64,000 bases of DNA. Source: Antitrichia curtipendula (taxonomy: Eukaryota > Streptophyta > Bryopsida > Hypnales > Leucodontaceae). The notes below the pieces were generated by a model. That model had not been told where the DNA came from and made no database searches. It saw only the letters and a list, made by a program, of their open reading frames with translations. The position numbers were made by a program, and so were the translations under genes. The stretch's first letter is position 1. Each line of letters opens with the position of its first letter. This document shows, one piece after another, positions 23,831 to 36,748 of this stretch. Location of the stretch: contig OX579638.1 in assembly GCA_951230915.1 (NCBI GenBank), positions 19,796,696 through 19,860,695 on the forward strand, written 5' to 3'.

Positions 23831-24094
23831 AAGAACAAACATCCCATATTCAAAAGTGAGTACAAAAATACAGAATTCAAAAGCATAAGGGTTTAAAATC
23901 TCTACACATACACAAAGACAAGCTGAGTCACTATTGAAAAACTTAAATTAGTGGTTTGAGAAACTAAGAGTAGTAACTGAATAACCACCACCGCCAACTG
24001 TAATAATCAAAAATTGCCTAGTAAACGCTGCAACTTCACATGTGAATGTACCAATTCGTTAACAAAGAGACTCAAGAAAAAAATCAAACGGATT

Positions 24095-24438
24095 GTAAGG
24101 TAACATGCTTGAGAATAGTTCGGGCATTAAGAACTGTCCACCTGTAAAATGTACACGATTTGTACATGCTATTTTTTCATAGCCTTCACTGATGTACAAA
24201 CAGTGTACATTTCAGGGGTGGACAATTTTAGAGCTCTATGGTAGTTCAAAATTTCAAAACTTCAAAATTTCATAACTAATTTTAAAAAGCTCCAAAAAAT
24301 ATGAAACGACTTTGGTTAGATGCCAAATCCACTTCTCTTTCGAGGAAAATGTACTAAAAAAATATTTCAAGAAGTTTTGCCTTCCCAAAAATTCAGTTTC
24401 AGCTCTTAGGTGGGCAATTTCTGGACCTGTTACCTTAC
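24095..24438. mobile_element. TIR element family C (GTAAGGTAACA), copy 2
   Basis: Left end GTAAGGTAACATGCTTGAGA and right end CTGGACCTGTTACCTTAC form an inverted repeat of about 11 bp. 344 bp. Contains AAAATGTACACGATTTGTACA and AACAGTGTACATTTC, a possible internal hairpin, and the shared AATATGAAACGACTTTGGTT block. Confidence 0.75.
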
Positions 24439-25033
24439 AGACCCATTCCGAATCAATCCCTCTTCCATCTCGAATCAAAAAAACTCAACGTGCAAATAAA
24501 TAAGGTAGACAAAAATGGATCTTGCAAGTTTTGAGACTCAAAACTCACATAGAAAGAGAGATGGAGACCAATATTGGTAGTTGGTTACAAGATCAATAAA
24601 TTTGTCATAAAACATGAATGGCAAAGCTAGATTAATATTATTTTTTATGAATAAATATTCTCTTTCTCAATTTTTCAAGCTTTGAATGACAAACATTGTG
24701 TTGTCATTACTTAAGTGATGTGAATAGTGAATATGGCTTGCCGAGTAGATCTTGAATGAATTAAATTTACCCTTAAATGGGCTTTTGAGAGAATCATTGT
24801 CAAAAAATATTTTTTGCATTTTTTTGGAATGTTTTAATCTATTGGACCAACTTCTATAGTGAATATGACTTGCCAAGCAACACATATCTATTCACCTTCC
24901 ACTTTTACATGCATTGAGTGCTTCAAGAAGATTTTCAATTTATCCTATAGTAAAATGAAGGAATGTATGTTACTATACAAATCATTTTTGGCAAAGTACC
25001 TTGGTGAAACATAAAACCCTTTCTAATCTCAAT

Positions 25034-25223
25034 TTAACCCATAAATCGAGGAATGACAAAGAATCCTTCTATATAGGACAAAAGTACAACTATTCATCTT
25101 CCAAATTTTGTGTAAAAAGGGGAAGTCTTCTACATTAGTTTGACTTCCAATGAATACTTTTGAATTCAAACGATACCAAAATGAATGATTTCCACCATTA
25201 CCAATCCATCCTTTAAGGATTAA
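25034..25223 (+). mobile_element. Short TTAA-flanked MITE family F, copy 1
   Basis: Begins TTAACCCATAAATCGAGG and ends CATCCTTTAAGGATTAA. The body shares AAAAAGGGGAAGTCTTCTAC, TTTGACTTCCAATGA and AAAATGAATGATTTCCA with the copies at 44110-44952. 190 bp, non-coding. Confidence 0.7.
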
Positions 25224-25292
25224 TGAAACTAAAGAGTTCCAACAATTGAGTCTCAATTTAATGACACTAGATAAATTTCTAGAATCTCTATA

Positions 25293-25531
25293 CTAAATAG
25301 TGAAATTAGATTGTCCCACACTAATTACTCAATGGTCTACACAATATAAATATTTATTCTTTCTTTACAAAAATTTACTACTTTGAATTAAATATAATTG
25401 TACTTGGGACTCATGAACCTCCATGTGTACGAAGGAAATATTTGTAGAAATATTTGTTGACTTTGATGGCTTCTAAAGTAATTTTCTTAAAGTAAGGCAA
25501 CCTAATTTCACTATTTAATTTCACTATTTAG
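25293..25531. mobile_element. MITE family E (CTAAATAGTGAAATTAG), copy 2
   Basis: Left end CTAAATAGTGAAATTAGATT; right end CCTAATTTCACTATTTAATT continuing into TTCACTATTTAG, so the right terminus carries a short tandem duplication of the end repeat. TA precedes the left end. 239 bp. Confidence 0.78.
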
Positions 25532-26275
25532 GGCTTGAGAAGGTCTTAATACATATCAGTCTGGGAATCTCAAACGTTGCGCTAGAAAACTCGGACTTGG
25601 CATTATGCAAGGTGCCGAATTACCTCCCGCACGCTTTGCTAATTACCGGTATTGAGTTACCCGTTCAGCAACTTATTCACTTGGAGCCATTTACGATCAT
25701 ATAAGACTCATTCAATTCTTTCAAAGATTCTTGCTTTAGTTTACCGGCATTCATACACTAAAAGTTTCCAAGATTCCTCATTGCTAATATTCTATAATTC
25801 AATCAAGTGAAGCTTCAAAATCTACTCGTTCCAAGTCAAAAAATGCTAGTTAGCACAGCAATAGATCCAGCAAATGAATATGATCTTTGAGACACAGTTT
25901 AAACTATTGTTTGAGAGTCAAAAGTAACTCATTCTTTTAAGTTGCATTTTACAACACAGCTTCACATTAATGGAAATTTGGACTACCTCAAGAACCTTTG
26001 GATGGATTAATGATCGAGCACAAACAAACCTCAAAGTTACATATATTGAGAACCTGTGAAATAATTAATGACCACGTATAACGAGGTCTACAGAATCTAC
26101 AGTCGGGTTACAAGCAGCCAACCTATTCTACGCATGCACCAGTATGCTAGGACGATTTTCCTTTCTTCCAAAGAAGATTGAAACTGTTTTCGTACACTAT
26201 GCTCATACCTCACTGAAATCACTAGCCCATCTCTAAGCAAAAACTGACGGATCGAATCAAACAATTTAACGACAT
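25532..26275. other. 3' flank of the RRM gene
   Basis: Less AT-rich than the DNA to the left. Likely includes the 3' UTR of the minus-strand RRM gene. No other gene recognised. Confidence 0.4.
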
Positions 26276-29200
26276 CTAATATGGTCTATAGCGTGGTTCA
26301 GACCTAGAAGAGCGATGGCCTCCTTGAAGTCCCGAGTCCAAACCTGATGGAAGTCCACCTACCCCACCATAACCGCCCCACTGGCAACAGGACAGAAACA
26401 AGTCAGTATTGTCATAGCTAACCATAGCAAATCCTAAAAGACGTAAACATGGCAGACTTTGCGCATTATAGAACTTATGAAAAGAGTTCACAGCGGAAAT
26501 TGAAATGGCATTGACTAAACTCACCCCAGAACTGAAATCCAGATTGCCTGACAGAGAACCATATCCACTTCCTTGCAAGGGTGCATTGCTGCCTCTCATA
26601 GGGCCCCCAGCTCCTTGAGACAGCGATCCGAAACCACCAACGCTGTTCATGTAGGACATGTTCGACATTTCATCTTGAGGTGCTGCACGGTCCACAGCAA
26701 TCTGCCAAACCAATTGCACGACCAAGATTAGGCCACCAGACTAATGTCTTAGGCAATCATAGGTAACACAATCCTACACAATCCCAGATGGACAGAAGAG
26801 ATAGTTTGAGGATTCACTAGAACATTAGACAAACATCTTTTCTAACACGCATGGAATCACCCTCAAACAGCATAAGAGTAATGAGGGAAATCCTAACCTG
26901 GTGCCCAAGGATCTCATGACTCCGCAGAGCAACTCGCTCTGCCGCACCTTCGTCAGAAAATGTGACAAAGCCAAAACCTCTATGTGAAGTTTTCTTGGCA
27001 TCCTACAGGGGAAGCAGGAGCAATATTAAAGAGAGTTATCATTGCCGTTAATTGTCACAAATGCTACAACTAATAGATAACATCTATTCCACCAATATTC
27101 ATTAATCATACCTTGGGAACATAAACGTCAGAAATCCTTCCAAAATTGTTGAAGTAGCGTCGTAAATCCTCTGCATTCGCTTCTGGGGGTAACCTGCCCA
27201 CAAAGATTTTTGTACCCAGCCCTCTCAGAGGCGGAACAGGTGGACCTCCAGAGCCGTAACTGCCTGATCCCCCCCCTGGTATTCCCAAGCCTGGGCCACC
27301 ATAGCCACCTCCAGGGGGAGCAGGGGGCCAGGAGTTACCACCTCCGTAAGCACCGCTAAGACCACCAGAAGGGCCTAAGTCGCTGCCAAGACCAGAGCCT
27401 GAGTAGTCATAGGCACCAAATCCGCCACCGAAACCACCAAATCGAGCGGCAGTGTACACACCATAGGGTCCATAGGCACCTGATCCAGCATTAGAACCCG
27501 AATTTGAATTGCCTCCATGGAATCCACGTCCCCAAGTCTTGTTACCATCCTCCTGATTGTCCAACACTTACAGATCAGGGGACGAAGAAGGCAGGCCCAA
27601 ACAAAACTCACAGCTCAAATTGTAGGATTATGCGAGTTTAAAATCACTTCCAAATCAACAATGCCAAGATGTAAAATTGAATTTGAAGGACCTCTGCCAG
27701 GTGCATTCGAAGATCCAGATTCTCTACAAATAACATCCGAATTCGCTTGGAATTAAGAAAATGAAGCAAATTGTCTTTCAAATTTGAACTTAAATTACGG
27801 AAGTACCTTTGGTGTAGCTCGATCCACAGCGATAGTTGATCCACCAAGCTCATGGGTTTCATTCATGAGTCTGTCGACCGATTCTACAGGGGAAAAAAAC
27901 ATGAAAACATGTAAGCAAGAGATGGAAAAAGCATTTGTCCCGATGCTAGTGATGGTCGCAGAAGACGAGTAATTTGAAAGAGAATTACACGTTGACATCC
28001 TGTCCTCTCCTTGTAGAACCATGACCCATGTCTCACCTGGATTCTCAAAAGTAACAAAGCCGATACCACGATGTGCCTTAGAGCCTTGATCCTGAATGAT
28101 GCCACGATCGACCAATCAGTAACAAGAGAAGTATAACAAGTGGAAAAAACTCTTAAGAACGTGTCTGAAAAAATACCTTTGGCATGTATGCATCCGTAAG
28201 GGTTCCATATTTCTCGAAATAACTGCACACACATCCCCAACAGAAGTAAGCATCCAGTAGAGACAGGAGCTTCCGTTTCTCCTATCAGAAACTATTTTTT
28301 CTCCCTAAATCAGACAATTACCTTCGGAAAACTTCATCGGTAACACTTGGAGGAATCCTGGCTACGAACACCCGCGTAATTTTCTTTGCAGGAGGCTTCA
28401 TCTCCTCCTACAATTCGAAAACAAACAGATTAACCAAACCATCGCATGCTCACTTCTTATCAAGGGACACTTAAAAGAAAAACTGTCAACCTACACAAAG
28501 AGCATCTTCCAAAACATCAGCAGAGGAATGAATACCTTCGGAGTCGCAACTTTCACCTCCAACATCCTTCCATTCAGAGAGTGTTGCGTAGAAACTGCTT
28601 TCTGTGCAGGCCAAAACCGTAACGTCAGTCACATGATGCGGGATCCAAATGTGAACTTCACGTGTAAATCTATCACAGAAAGTGTGTGTACCTTTGCATC
28701 CTCAACCGCTGCAAATGTCACGTAACCAAATCCTCGTGATCGTCCTGTAGAGCGATCCTGAAGCAAGAAAATATCAGATATAACAGCCATGTCAGATAGA
28801 CCCACCGAAACACGCCAATAGGTCCTTCATTTACAATTGAGACGGTTACCTTAGGACAGAACGAAAATAAACTAAACTCTAAAAAGAAAATGCACCAAGT
28901 ACAAACACCCTGACAGCCTACACTTCCTGCTGACCTTCATGACAATGACGTCGTCGAGTTCACCAAACTTCAACATGTACTGTCTCAATCCTTCCGTATC
29001 AATATCCCAAGGGATGCCCAGAACCTGGAGAAAACGACAAGCTTATCAAGTCCTCTAAGAATTAAATTCTCTAAGAACAAGGTCCTCATCGGGATTTTGT
29101 GGCACTTTAAAGCAAAATTTATGATGAATTTCTTCCCCATCAAACACAAGAAAGAGGCACGTTTGAACCACAATAACCGACAATTACCAGCAACATGATC

Positions 29201-29348
29201 AAATTTTCTACGATAAATCTCTTCAATCAAAATGCCATTTTCAGGCCCTCATATAGCAGCCATAACAGCATTAGGCAGAGTTTTGATTGCACTTAGAAAG
29301 GGTTAAAGATTGTTCACGTACCACGAGTTTCCGTGATCCAAGGTTCAT
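26276..29348 (-). CDS. Plant hnRNP-like protein with three RRM domains and glycine-rich linkers
   Basis: Twelve exons, all GT-AG: 29348-29322, 29024-28935, 28757-28692, 28601-28536, 28407-28322, 28222-28177, 28091-28037, 27883-27807, 27552-27112, 27002-26898, 26701-26525, 26380-26276. They total 1341 nt, 446 residues. The N-terminus is MNLGSRKLVVLGIPWDIDTE. RRM1 has RNP2 KLVVLGIP and RNP1 RSRGFGYVTF; RRM2 has RVFVARIP and AHRGIGFVTF; RRM3 has KIFVGRLP and SHRGFGFVTF. A Gly/Tyr/Pro-rich linker of about 80 residues separates RRM2 and RRM3, and the C-terminus is Gly/Ser-rich ending SRSEPRYRPY. Family members bind RNA and shuttle or act in nuclear RNA processing; the exact targets are unknown. 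Start choice rests on the nine-codon first exon leading straight into RRM1. Confidence 0.93.
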
Positions 29349-29429
29349 ACCGTGATCGCCAGAATTGCGCTCCATTGCACAGGAAGGGAGACGGATATAT
29401 CTTTCACTCACAGCTTGAAGACAATACCT

Positions 29430-29560
29430 GAGTGCCTGCACAGCACTGTCCTGCCACTCTTCTCTCCTCTCCCCTCTCACTCCTCTTCCTCTCTCTCACA
29501 GAGCTCCTTTTTCTCACACTCTCGCTCTCCTCATCCCTGCACAAACACATGCTACATTCA
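29430..29560 (-). promoter_or_regulatory. GA/CT-rich tract upstream of the RRM gene
   Basis: The plus strand is a long pyrimidine stretch (CTCTCCTCTCCCCTCTCACTC and following), so the coding strand is GA-rich. It lies 80-210 bp upstream of the ATG. GA/CT tracts are common in plant core promoters and 5' UTRs; a regulatory role is inferred. Confidence 0.4.
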
Positions 29561-29640
29561 TCCTCCGCAACACCTGGCCACTCTCCCACAAGCACATCAC
29601 ATCGGAACATGACCTGAATTAACGATTTCCAAAACGCACA

Positions 29641-30591
29641 ATGGACGTTAAAGAGAACGGTCTCCCTCAGTCCGTCGCGCAAGTTGGATATCATGGTGGA
29701 TGCCAGAGTCTATCATGCGGCCTCACGCACATGACACCTCTAATGATCAAATGCGTTCTAATTACGAACAAGAAAACCGAAGAAGAGCACACAGAGAATG
29801 TTGCAGAAACAAGAAGATGCTCTGCCTACAAGATCCTCCCTCGTCGTCTCTGCATCCTTACCACTCTCCCAGAGATGATGCACACAAGAAGATTAACAAA
29901 CTGTCAGTTCACAGCAGCACTCTTCTAGAGGAACAACGAAGAAGATGCTCTCTCTCGCGATCATTCCCTTTCCTCTTCTCATGAACAACACAACCTGCAG
30001 CAGTCTTTCTCTTTCTTTTCTTTCCCTCGTATTCAACAGCTCCAATTTTGCCTCAGCAATTCTCTCTGCAAATGCAAATAACCTCGCGAATAAGCAAATC
30101 TGACCCTCCTGCATTCACCAAATCCGTTGAACCTCGGTTTACATCTCTCTCAAACCCTAGCTCATCATGGAAAATATCCGTTCCAAATCCTCACCAGATC
30201 TCTCGTTCTCTACCTCCACAGCACTGCTCTCTCACAGCCGTCCTCAAAAACCAAAACGATCAAGCCTCAAGCTCTTGCAAGCACCACATTCACACCACAA
30301 TCGGCCCCCTTTCCAATGCTCAAACCCTTCCCGCACTCCCTGCTGTCTAGTGACAACGATGATCCCGCTCAAGCGCCCGATTCAGAGTTCTCAAAGCACG
30401 CTCCGAATGGCCTTGGCGTAGGCGACAAATTGAGCAGCAGTTTGGCAAAAGACGGCAACGCTCTGAGCGTCAAGCCTGGCGATGGCGATGGCGATCCTCG
30501 TAAAAGCAACAAACGGGAGGTTTCGGACATGAAAAAAACCCTAACCGTGCACTTCTGTTTACATGCTGACCTGGTAGACCTAGTTTGCTAA
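29641..30591 (+). other. GC-richer open region of unknown status
   Basis: Lies divergently from the RRM gene. Several overlapping plus-strand frames are open. One from an ATG at 30072 starts MQITSRISKSDPPAFTKSVE and is Ser/Arg/Pro-rich like a plastid transit peptide, but stops near 30350. Another, continuing to 30591, contains DDPAQAPDSEFSKHAPNGLG and DGNALSVKPGDGDGDP. These could be one exon broken by a frameshift, a spliced 5' exon whose partners were lost, or just 5' UTR-like DNA. No family recognised. Confidence 0.3.
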
Positions 30592-30677
30592 GTGGCATTC
30601 TTGGATTGGATGCACAGTTTCGTAACGGTCTTTGCAAAGGAAAAGCAAAGGAAATGGCCCTTTTCTTCTTCCCTAAG

Positions 30678-31070
30678 GTAAAACCGCCCATTCCCTATCA
30701 AGGATCAATACCCAACATGTAGGGTGCAACTATTTCCAATCAAGGTTGGAACAAATTTATAACCCAAGCTTGAAATGTGTTTTTCTCTCATTTTCAAGGT
30801 TGGGACTAATAAGGTCATGACACATGTCCCAAAGTGTCATAAAGTGTGCAAAAAGTATTGATCAGGAAAGTAGTCTCTTGATTGATCGGAATTAGAATAC
30901 TCTAGACATTGGCTATGGATTTGGAACACTTTTGGGCTCCCAAAATTCATAGTAATTTCAATTTTGGGAATAGAATTATGAAAAATTCACAGTTCCTATA
31001 TTTCTTATCTCTCTACATGAGAAAAAATTTCCATTGCCTCATACTACTCTTCATCTATTCTAAAATCAAT
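30678..31070 (-). mobile_element. TIR element family A, copy 4
   Basis: Starts AAGGTAAAACCGCCCATTCC, in the same orientation as copy 1. Body matches: CATGTAGGGTGCAACTATTTCC, TTCAAGGTTGGGACTAATAAGG, AATTCATAGTAATTTCAATT. The right end is degraded around 31050. Confidence 0.6.
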
Positions 31071-31114
31071 TGGGTCAACTTTATATATATGATAAAGTAA
31101 AGCATCCTATGATT

Positions 31115-31610
31115 GGTTTGCCATGTTGGCATTGTTGACTTTTTTAATTTGACATAAAGACAAATGTGAAAAATGGGGAAAACAATTGAAATTTTATTTT
31201 TTTGACAAAATATGAATTTGTTATAAATTTTGAAGCGTGTTGTCCAATTGGTCCAAAAGAATTTCTAGACTACTTCAAAACCAACAAAAAGCGTATCCAT
31301 ATTGGTCATCTTATTTACCCAAAGCAGTCACAATATTTCTTGACATGACCACAACATGAAGGTCTAAAAAGGTTACTTCCTATAATGAATTTACATTGAA
31401 AAGGTGGAAGTTTCTACAGAAGTCACTCATCATTCCATCACCTTCATCCAAGACATTAATTGTGGCCACAAATTCAACCTAACTAGTGCAGACCAAACTT
31501 TACATACTAAAAAAATCTATCATAGATTAATGCAAGATTGTAATGGGGCATTCCCTAAATGTCTACCATGGACCTTTTGCATGTCATGGGCTAATTTACA
31601 TTTGTGTAGA
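31115..31610. mobile_element. TIR element family D, copy 2, ends degraded
   Basis: Collinear with 20063-20610 over most of its length (ACATAAAGACAAATGTGAAAAATG, GAAATTTTATTTTTTTGACAAAATATG, TTTTGCATGTCATGGGCTAA). Clear terminal repeats are missing. Confidence 0.6.
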
Positions 31611-32495
31611 GAGAGATTAACTCCAACTATTCTTTTATGGTTAATATATATAAAGAATCTATTCACTACATGATAGCATATTCTACTCTTTTTAAATACG
31701 ATACTTTGTTCGTTTAAAAAATATATATAATTTCAACCATTCTCACCCTCCCTCCCTTTACCAAGCAACTTGCTATCAAATTTTAGTACAACCCTCCACC
31801 CCTCCACAAACAAATCTAGTGATACCAAAAGCACAAGAAGCCATTGTTCCACTAAATGTGAATCATAGGCTACAAGGATATTAGCACAAGCATAAATCAT
31901 AAAGCTAACTTCTGAGGACCTTTAGTATTGACCAAATTTTCTTATCTTCTAATCAAACTTGGATAGGAAGATGTCAAATTGACTTTGGAAGGATTCAAAT
32001 TATAGTTTCTACGGTTTAGATAAAGTTGTCATGGTTGGTGAAGAAAGCCTTTTCAAAACCACTATGGTGAAGAGAAGTGGTGATGTTTTAAAAATGGATT
32101 GGCTAGGGATTAAAAAATATTAAAATTAAAAAATCTAGTATATAGTGGGATCCAACTAGACTAGTTACATATATGTAGTGGGGATATTTATACAAATATA
32201 TATATATATATATAAACAATGGTGTGAATTATCCTATATCTTTTGTTAACACATGAAGTGATACTTGTATTTTATTTTCTAAATTTTGCTAAAAATAATT
32301 TAAAAATTGAACTAGGGTCCTAGCTTCAATTTTAGTATTTGAGGTTTTGACACATTGATTGACAATGTAACCAAAAGATGTGTCATGTCCATTTCCTCCC
32401 CCCGCCTCCTCGCCTAAAAAATTGAGAGTTGTTGAATTTTTTTTTAATCCTCCCCTTCCTAATGTTGTTCATCTTGGAAAACAATTTTAAATACG

Positions 32496-32499
<4 letters not shown>

Positions 32500-32529
<30 letters not shown>
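32500..32529. repeat. (TA)n microsatellite
   Basis: Fifteen or so TA dinucleotides in a row. A similar shorter run is at about 32196-32214. Confidence 0.9.
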
Positions 32530-32533
<4 letters not shown>

Positions 32534-32639
32534 CATATGTAAATATAATACGAATACGAGATATAGATACAGATAAGGAACATCAGCCATATCAAATGCC
32601 ACCCCCACCTCCACTTGAAAATTACAAAGGTTTGAGATT

Positions 32640-32652
32640 GGGGGGGGGGGGG
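32640..32652. repeat. Poly(G) run
   Basis: Thirteen consecutive G in otherwise AT-rich DNA. Such runs are unstable and prone to miscalls. Confidence 0.85.
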
Positions 32653-35600
32653 TACAAAAAAAATTTAATTTAATTTAAATTATTTTTTGAGCTTACCAAG
32701 GGGAATAGACCACAAATAAATTAGCTCTAGATAATTTATTTTGGATACTCCCCAGTACTAAAAAAACTAAAATATAAATTGTGACAAATTAGCTAAATTG
32801 AAATTTAATGACATGTCTTTTTCTCAATTTTTTGGAAAAATAAGTAATCTCATTACTTCCAAGTTATCCATCTCTAGTAAAAAATTTAAATATAAAGATT
32901 GCTTTAGGAAACTCAAGTCAATGAAAAAAACTTTGGAAAGAATATGAGCTTACATTTTGAAGGTTGAAATGGAAATGGGAGATATAGAATATTAGAATTA
33001 TTTCATATTGTATATTGACTTTCAAGTATTCCTTGCTTGTAGCAAATTTTAGAAATAAAATTTTTATATACAATCTTTTGGTAGTATGTTTTATAACTAT
33101 TATATTTAATTTTATAAATTCAAGTCATGCAATCTACAAACATCTTAGAAATTCAACATAAATCACATAAAATATTGATGAACTTTGAACCTCCATTTTA
33201 TTTGTCACAAACATTGTAGTAATGTAAATGACATGCCATTTGAAAACTTTGAGAGATTGTTATTTTTTTAGTTGAATTTAGATAAAATTATATATTATTT
33301 ATCTATCAATTTTGCTCTATGTCTCACCATTCCTATCACCATCTATGCAACATTTTTAATTTTAACTAACTAAATTAAAAACATATTCTTACATAATAAT
33401 TATATTATCAATAAACATAATGGACAAAATAAGACCATATTTGATTGATCCATAGATAAACTATATTGGATGTTTTCAACTTGCTCTTTAGTGATTTTGT
33501 TGTCGTAGAATGATAGGTTTGCTAATTTTTCAACTTCCATGATTTTTAAACTTTTGCACTAATTTACATCACTAAATATTTTTTTAAATTTAGCTTGTCT
33601 ATATATGGACCTTCTTGAAAAATTAGTTATGGCTTATTTTAAAACTTTATTCTTCATCGTCTAATTTGGCATTACACCATGTCTAAAGCAATAAATATAT
33701 TAAGTTTGAAAAAATAAATAAATAAAGATTTTAATCCATATTTTAAAATTGAAATAATTGAAATAAGACAATGCAAAGTCTTTATTGTTGATCTTAAAGA
33801 GTGGAAAAAATAAATTCAAATAGTGTTTTTTTAGATATAAAACTTTAGACCTCATTTGCATTGATTAATTTTAAGTTTTGAAGTTAAATTTTTTTTTGCT
33901 ACTTTTAATATTTAGAAAAATATCGATGGTGTTCTTTACATACCATGTTACATTTGTTTTACAATCATTGTATTTCTCCATATACTTGACTATAGTCTAA
34001 AGTCATTATTTTTTCTAGAAAAAATTCTTGATTATTTTGAATTAAGTTAGTGTTTTTACAACACATGCAAATGTTTTGTAAAACTACAAAATTGATCAAT
34101 TTTATGGCCAACTAAATTCTATTTATCTCACCTCATCCTATTTATTGTATGAATGTCAAGGTGGCTATCTAGTATTATATAGGATCTCAACCATGGTCAA
34201 AATCTTGTAACCACATTCTTGCAATGTATTAAAACCTCAAAGTATCTAAATAGGCATTTCAATGTATTTTATTGTATTTTGTTGTCTTAATTCCTCACAA
34301 AGGACTATTAAAAATTACCTGTGAAAGGAATGAAACAGAGTTTATCATCTCAATTGAACCATTGCCACCTTGCAAGTGGTAAAGTCCATTTAATTAATAT
34401 AATGGTAAAATCTTAAAACTCCTCTCTATAAATATTTAATGTTGATGAATGATTTCAAGGCATTTTTTTAGATATTGTATGAATAAATTGTGAAATTTCA
34501 AAGTATTGGCTATATCATTATATAAAAATTGATTGCATATTGTGATATTCAAACCATATGCATTTTAGGCAAAATTCGAAGGTGGTTACAATTAGGTGGA
34601 ATTCCTATAATCTCTAAGTCCCTTTAAGTTTTTAGAAGAAATACAGATGTTGTTTAAAAATGTGTTTTCAAATTTTTGGAAGTTAACATTAAATAAATAA
34701 ATATTGAATAAGAATCATTATTAAAAACTATTTGTATGGACGGATTTCAAAACATGTTTATAGATATTTATTAAACAAAAGAATATTTTTATTTTGATAA
34801 TTAATATAATAAATGTATTAAATCCATCTTATACTTATTAGTAAATAAAATAAAATAATTGAAGGCAAACATCAATATTGTTGTTAAATTTTTTCTCGAA
34901 GAGGTCACTTAGAGATCCATTAAAAATCACGTGCGAACAATATTTTGGACCCCTATATACTTTTTGAATTTTAAATTAAAAAAAAATATATGAATAGATT
35001 TTTCTACTTTGAAAGTTTATGTTTTGAATTATTGATATTTTTATTTGTTAATAATAATTAGTTACAAATTTTTGAAGTAAAAAGATACACTATAGAGCTG
35101 ATAAATAACTTTCACACCTCTATATTATATAAAAAATAAATAAATTTAAATGAACAAAAAATTCCTAAAAATAACTCTCTATTGAATGTGTTCTGTATAA
35201 TTATTTTAGTTGAAGAACATGCCATTTTAGTTTATTGTCAACCTCTTCTAAAAATCATTTCATATTTTATTTGAGTTGGAAGTTTTGGCAATAAAAACCT
35301 AGAGCCATTATTAAACAATGCTTAAAATTTTAGGTTGAAATTATAGTTTATTAGAAACCACTTGTTTGCACATGGTTTGTTGTAGTAGAACTAAGTGTCC
35401 TTTCAAAGATTTTTTTCAAATAATTTTATAATATTATATGCTTTGCAATCTTTTCATCATAAATTAGAAGGTTTTAAGGTATTGACAATATTTGATGTAT
35501 ACCAACTTACATGATTTTAGTCTAAATAAAAAAAGACAAATAATTGAAAAAAATCTGAATTTTCTTTTTAAATGTTACATCAAATTATCCAATAATTATA

Positions 35601-35878
35601 AAATGGGCACTTAGAGAGTTTTATACGCTTTAAAAGTTATATTATAGATTTTGATATTGTCCAAACTTGAAGTTGATAATTAAAAAGAATAAATATAATA
35701 CAATGGCAAATATGTCAAATAATTTTAATTATTGAAGATACACTATTTTGTAGAATCCATAATTTATTTTGTATAAAATACACTTTAAATTCAATTTTTA
35801 GAGTTAGTTCTTCATGTTTGAGTCCTAGAATATATTAATGACTTTTCAAAATTTCTTATTTAGAATAAATCTCATAAC

Positions 35879-35944
<66 letters not shown>
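35879..35944. repeat. Poly(A) run followed by (TA)n
   Basis: About 28 A followed by about 19 TA units. Could be the tail of an old retroposon, but no body was recognised to the left. Confidence 0.85.
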
Positions 35945-35946
<2 letters not shown>

Positions 35947-36560
35947 AAATAAGATTTGTAGAGTTCCTTGTTTTGTTGTCTAGACCTCCAATTCAAATCT
36001 TCTAGTGGTTAAAATTGAGATTTAAGATTTGATTATATTAAAATTATAATTCAAGTTATAAAATTTTGCCCTATATGTTAGAACAACTTTAAAAACATTT
36101 TTATTGATTATTATTATTTTTTAATTATCACTTTTGACATTGCATGCTCATTGGTAGAAAGTATGGCCCAATTGTGAATCAATGAAATTGTATCATTATT
36201 CATTAGAGGCAATTGCACTAAACACCAAGTCTATTCTTGTTAAATTTCATTTGTGATCACTTAGCTCAAAAATGAAAGCTTAGATGACAAGCTCTAGTTC
36301 ATTATTCATGCAAACTTCATCTCACATTCTTTATTGCCAATACCTAATAAATTGGTATGAGGATATTAAAACATTCATATTTTTCTTCATTTTTGTTCTC
36401 TTCGTATGAAAAATAGAAACTTAGGTGGTGAATTCTAGTACACTCTCCATGCAAACTTCTTGGGAACAAGGTAACAACACCTACTTGTGATTCCTTTTCT
36501 AAAACTGCCCATTACAAATTCTTTTTTGAAATGTACAACCTCTACAGTACTCATGAGAGC

Positions 36561-36748
36561 TTGACCCCTCACCGCCCATGATGATGTCTTCATTGTTGGG
36601 ATGAGTGACCAACTTCACTTTATAGTAAATGCAAGATCAAAAATTTGAAATCAAGCAATTGGATTGTTTTCCTATAATGTTTGATTGTAGTTCCTTTTTT
36701 AAAATTCAGAGTGGACACTTTCCATCCCCTTAGGCGGTGAGGGATTAA
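36561..36748. mobile_element. Short TTAA-type MITE, family G
   Basis: Left end TTGACCCCTCACCGCCCATG and right end TTAGGCGGTGAGGGATTAA are inverted repeats of about 16 bp; the left TTAA has become TTGA. 188 bp. No second copy noticed. Confidence 0.6.

Larger units (their letters stand above)
31611..36560. other. About 5 kb of very AT-rich gene-free DNA
   Basis: No exon, RNA gene or complete mobile element was recognised on either strand. Open frames are short and dominated by Ile, Lys, Asn, Phe and Tyr. Simple repeats are listed separately. Confidence 0.55.

Noticed and set aside
29352..29694. Overlapping open frames on both strands in the CT-rich stretch
   Set aside because: Composition artefacts of the pyrimidine tract upstream of the RRM gene; Ser/Leu/Pro or Arg/Glu runs only.
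35879..35944. Poly(A) tail of a LINE or SINE
   Set aside because: No reverse transcriptase, polymerase III box or body was recognised to the left, so it is kept only as a simple repeat.
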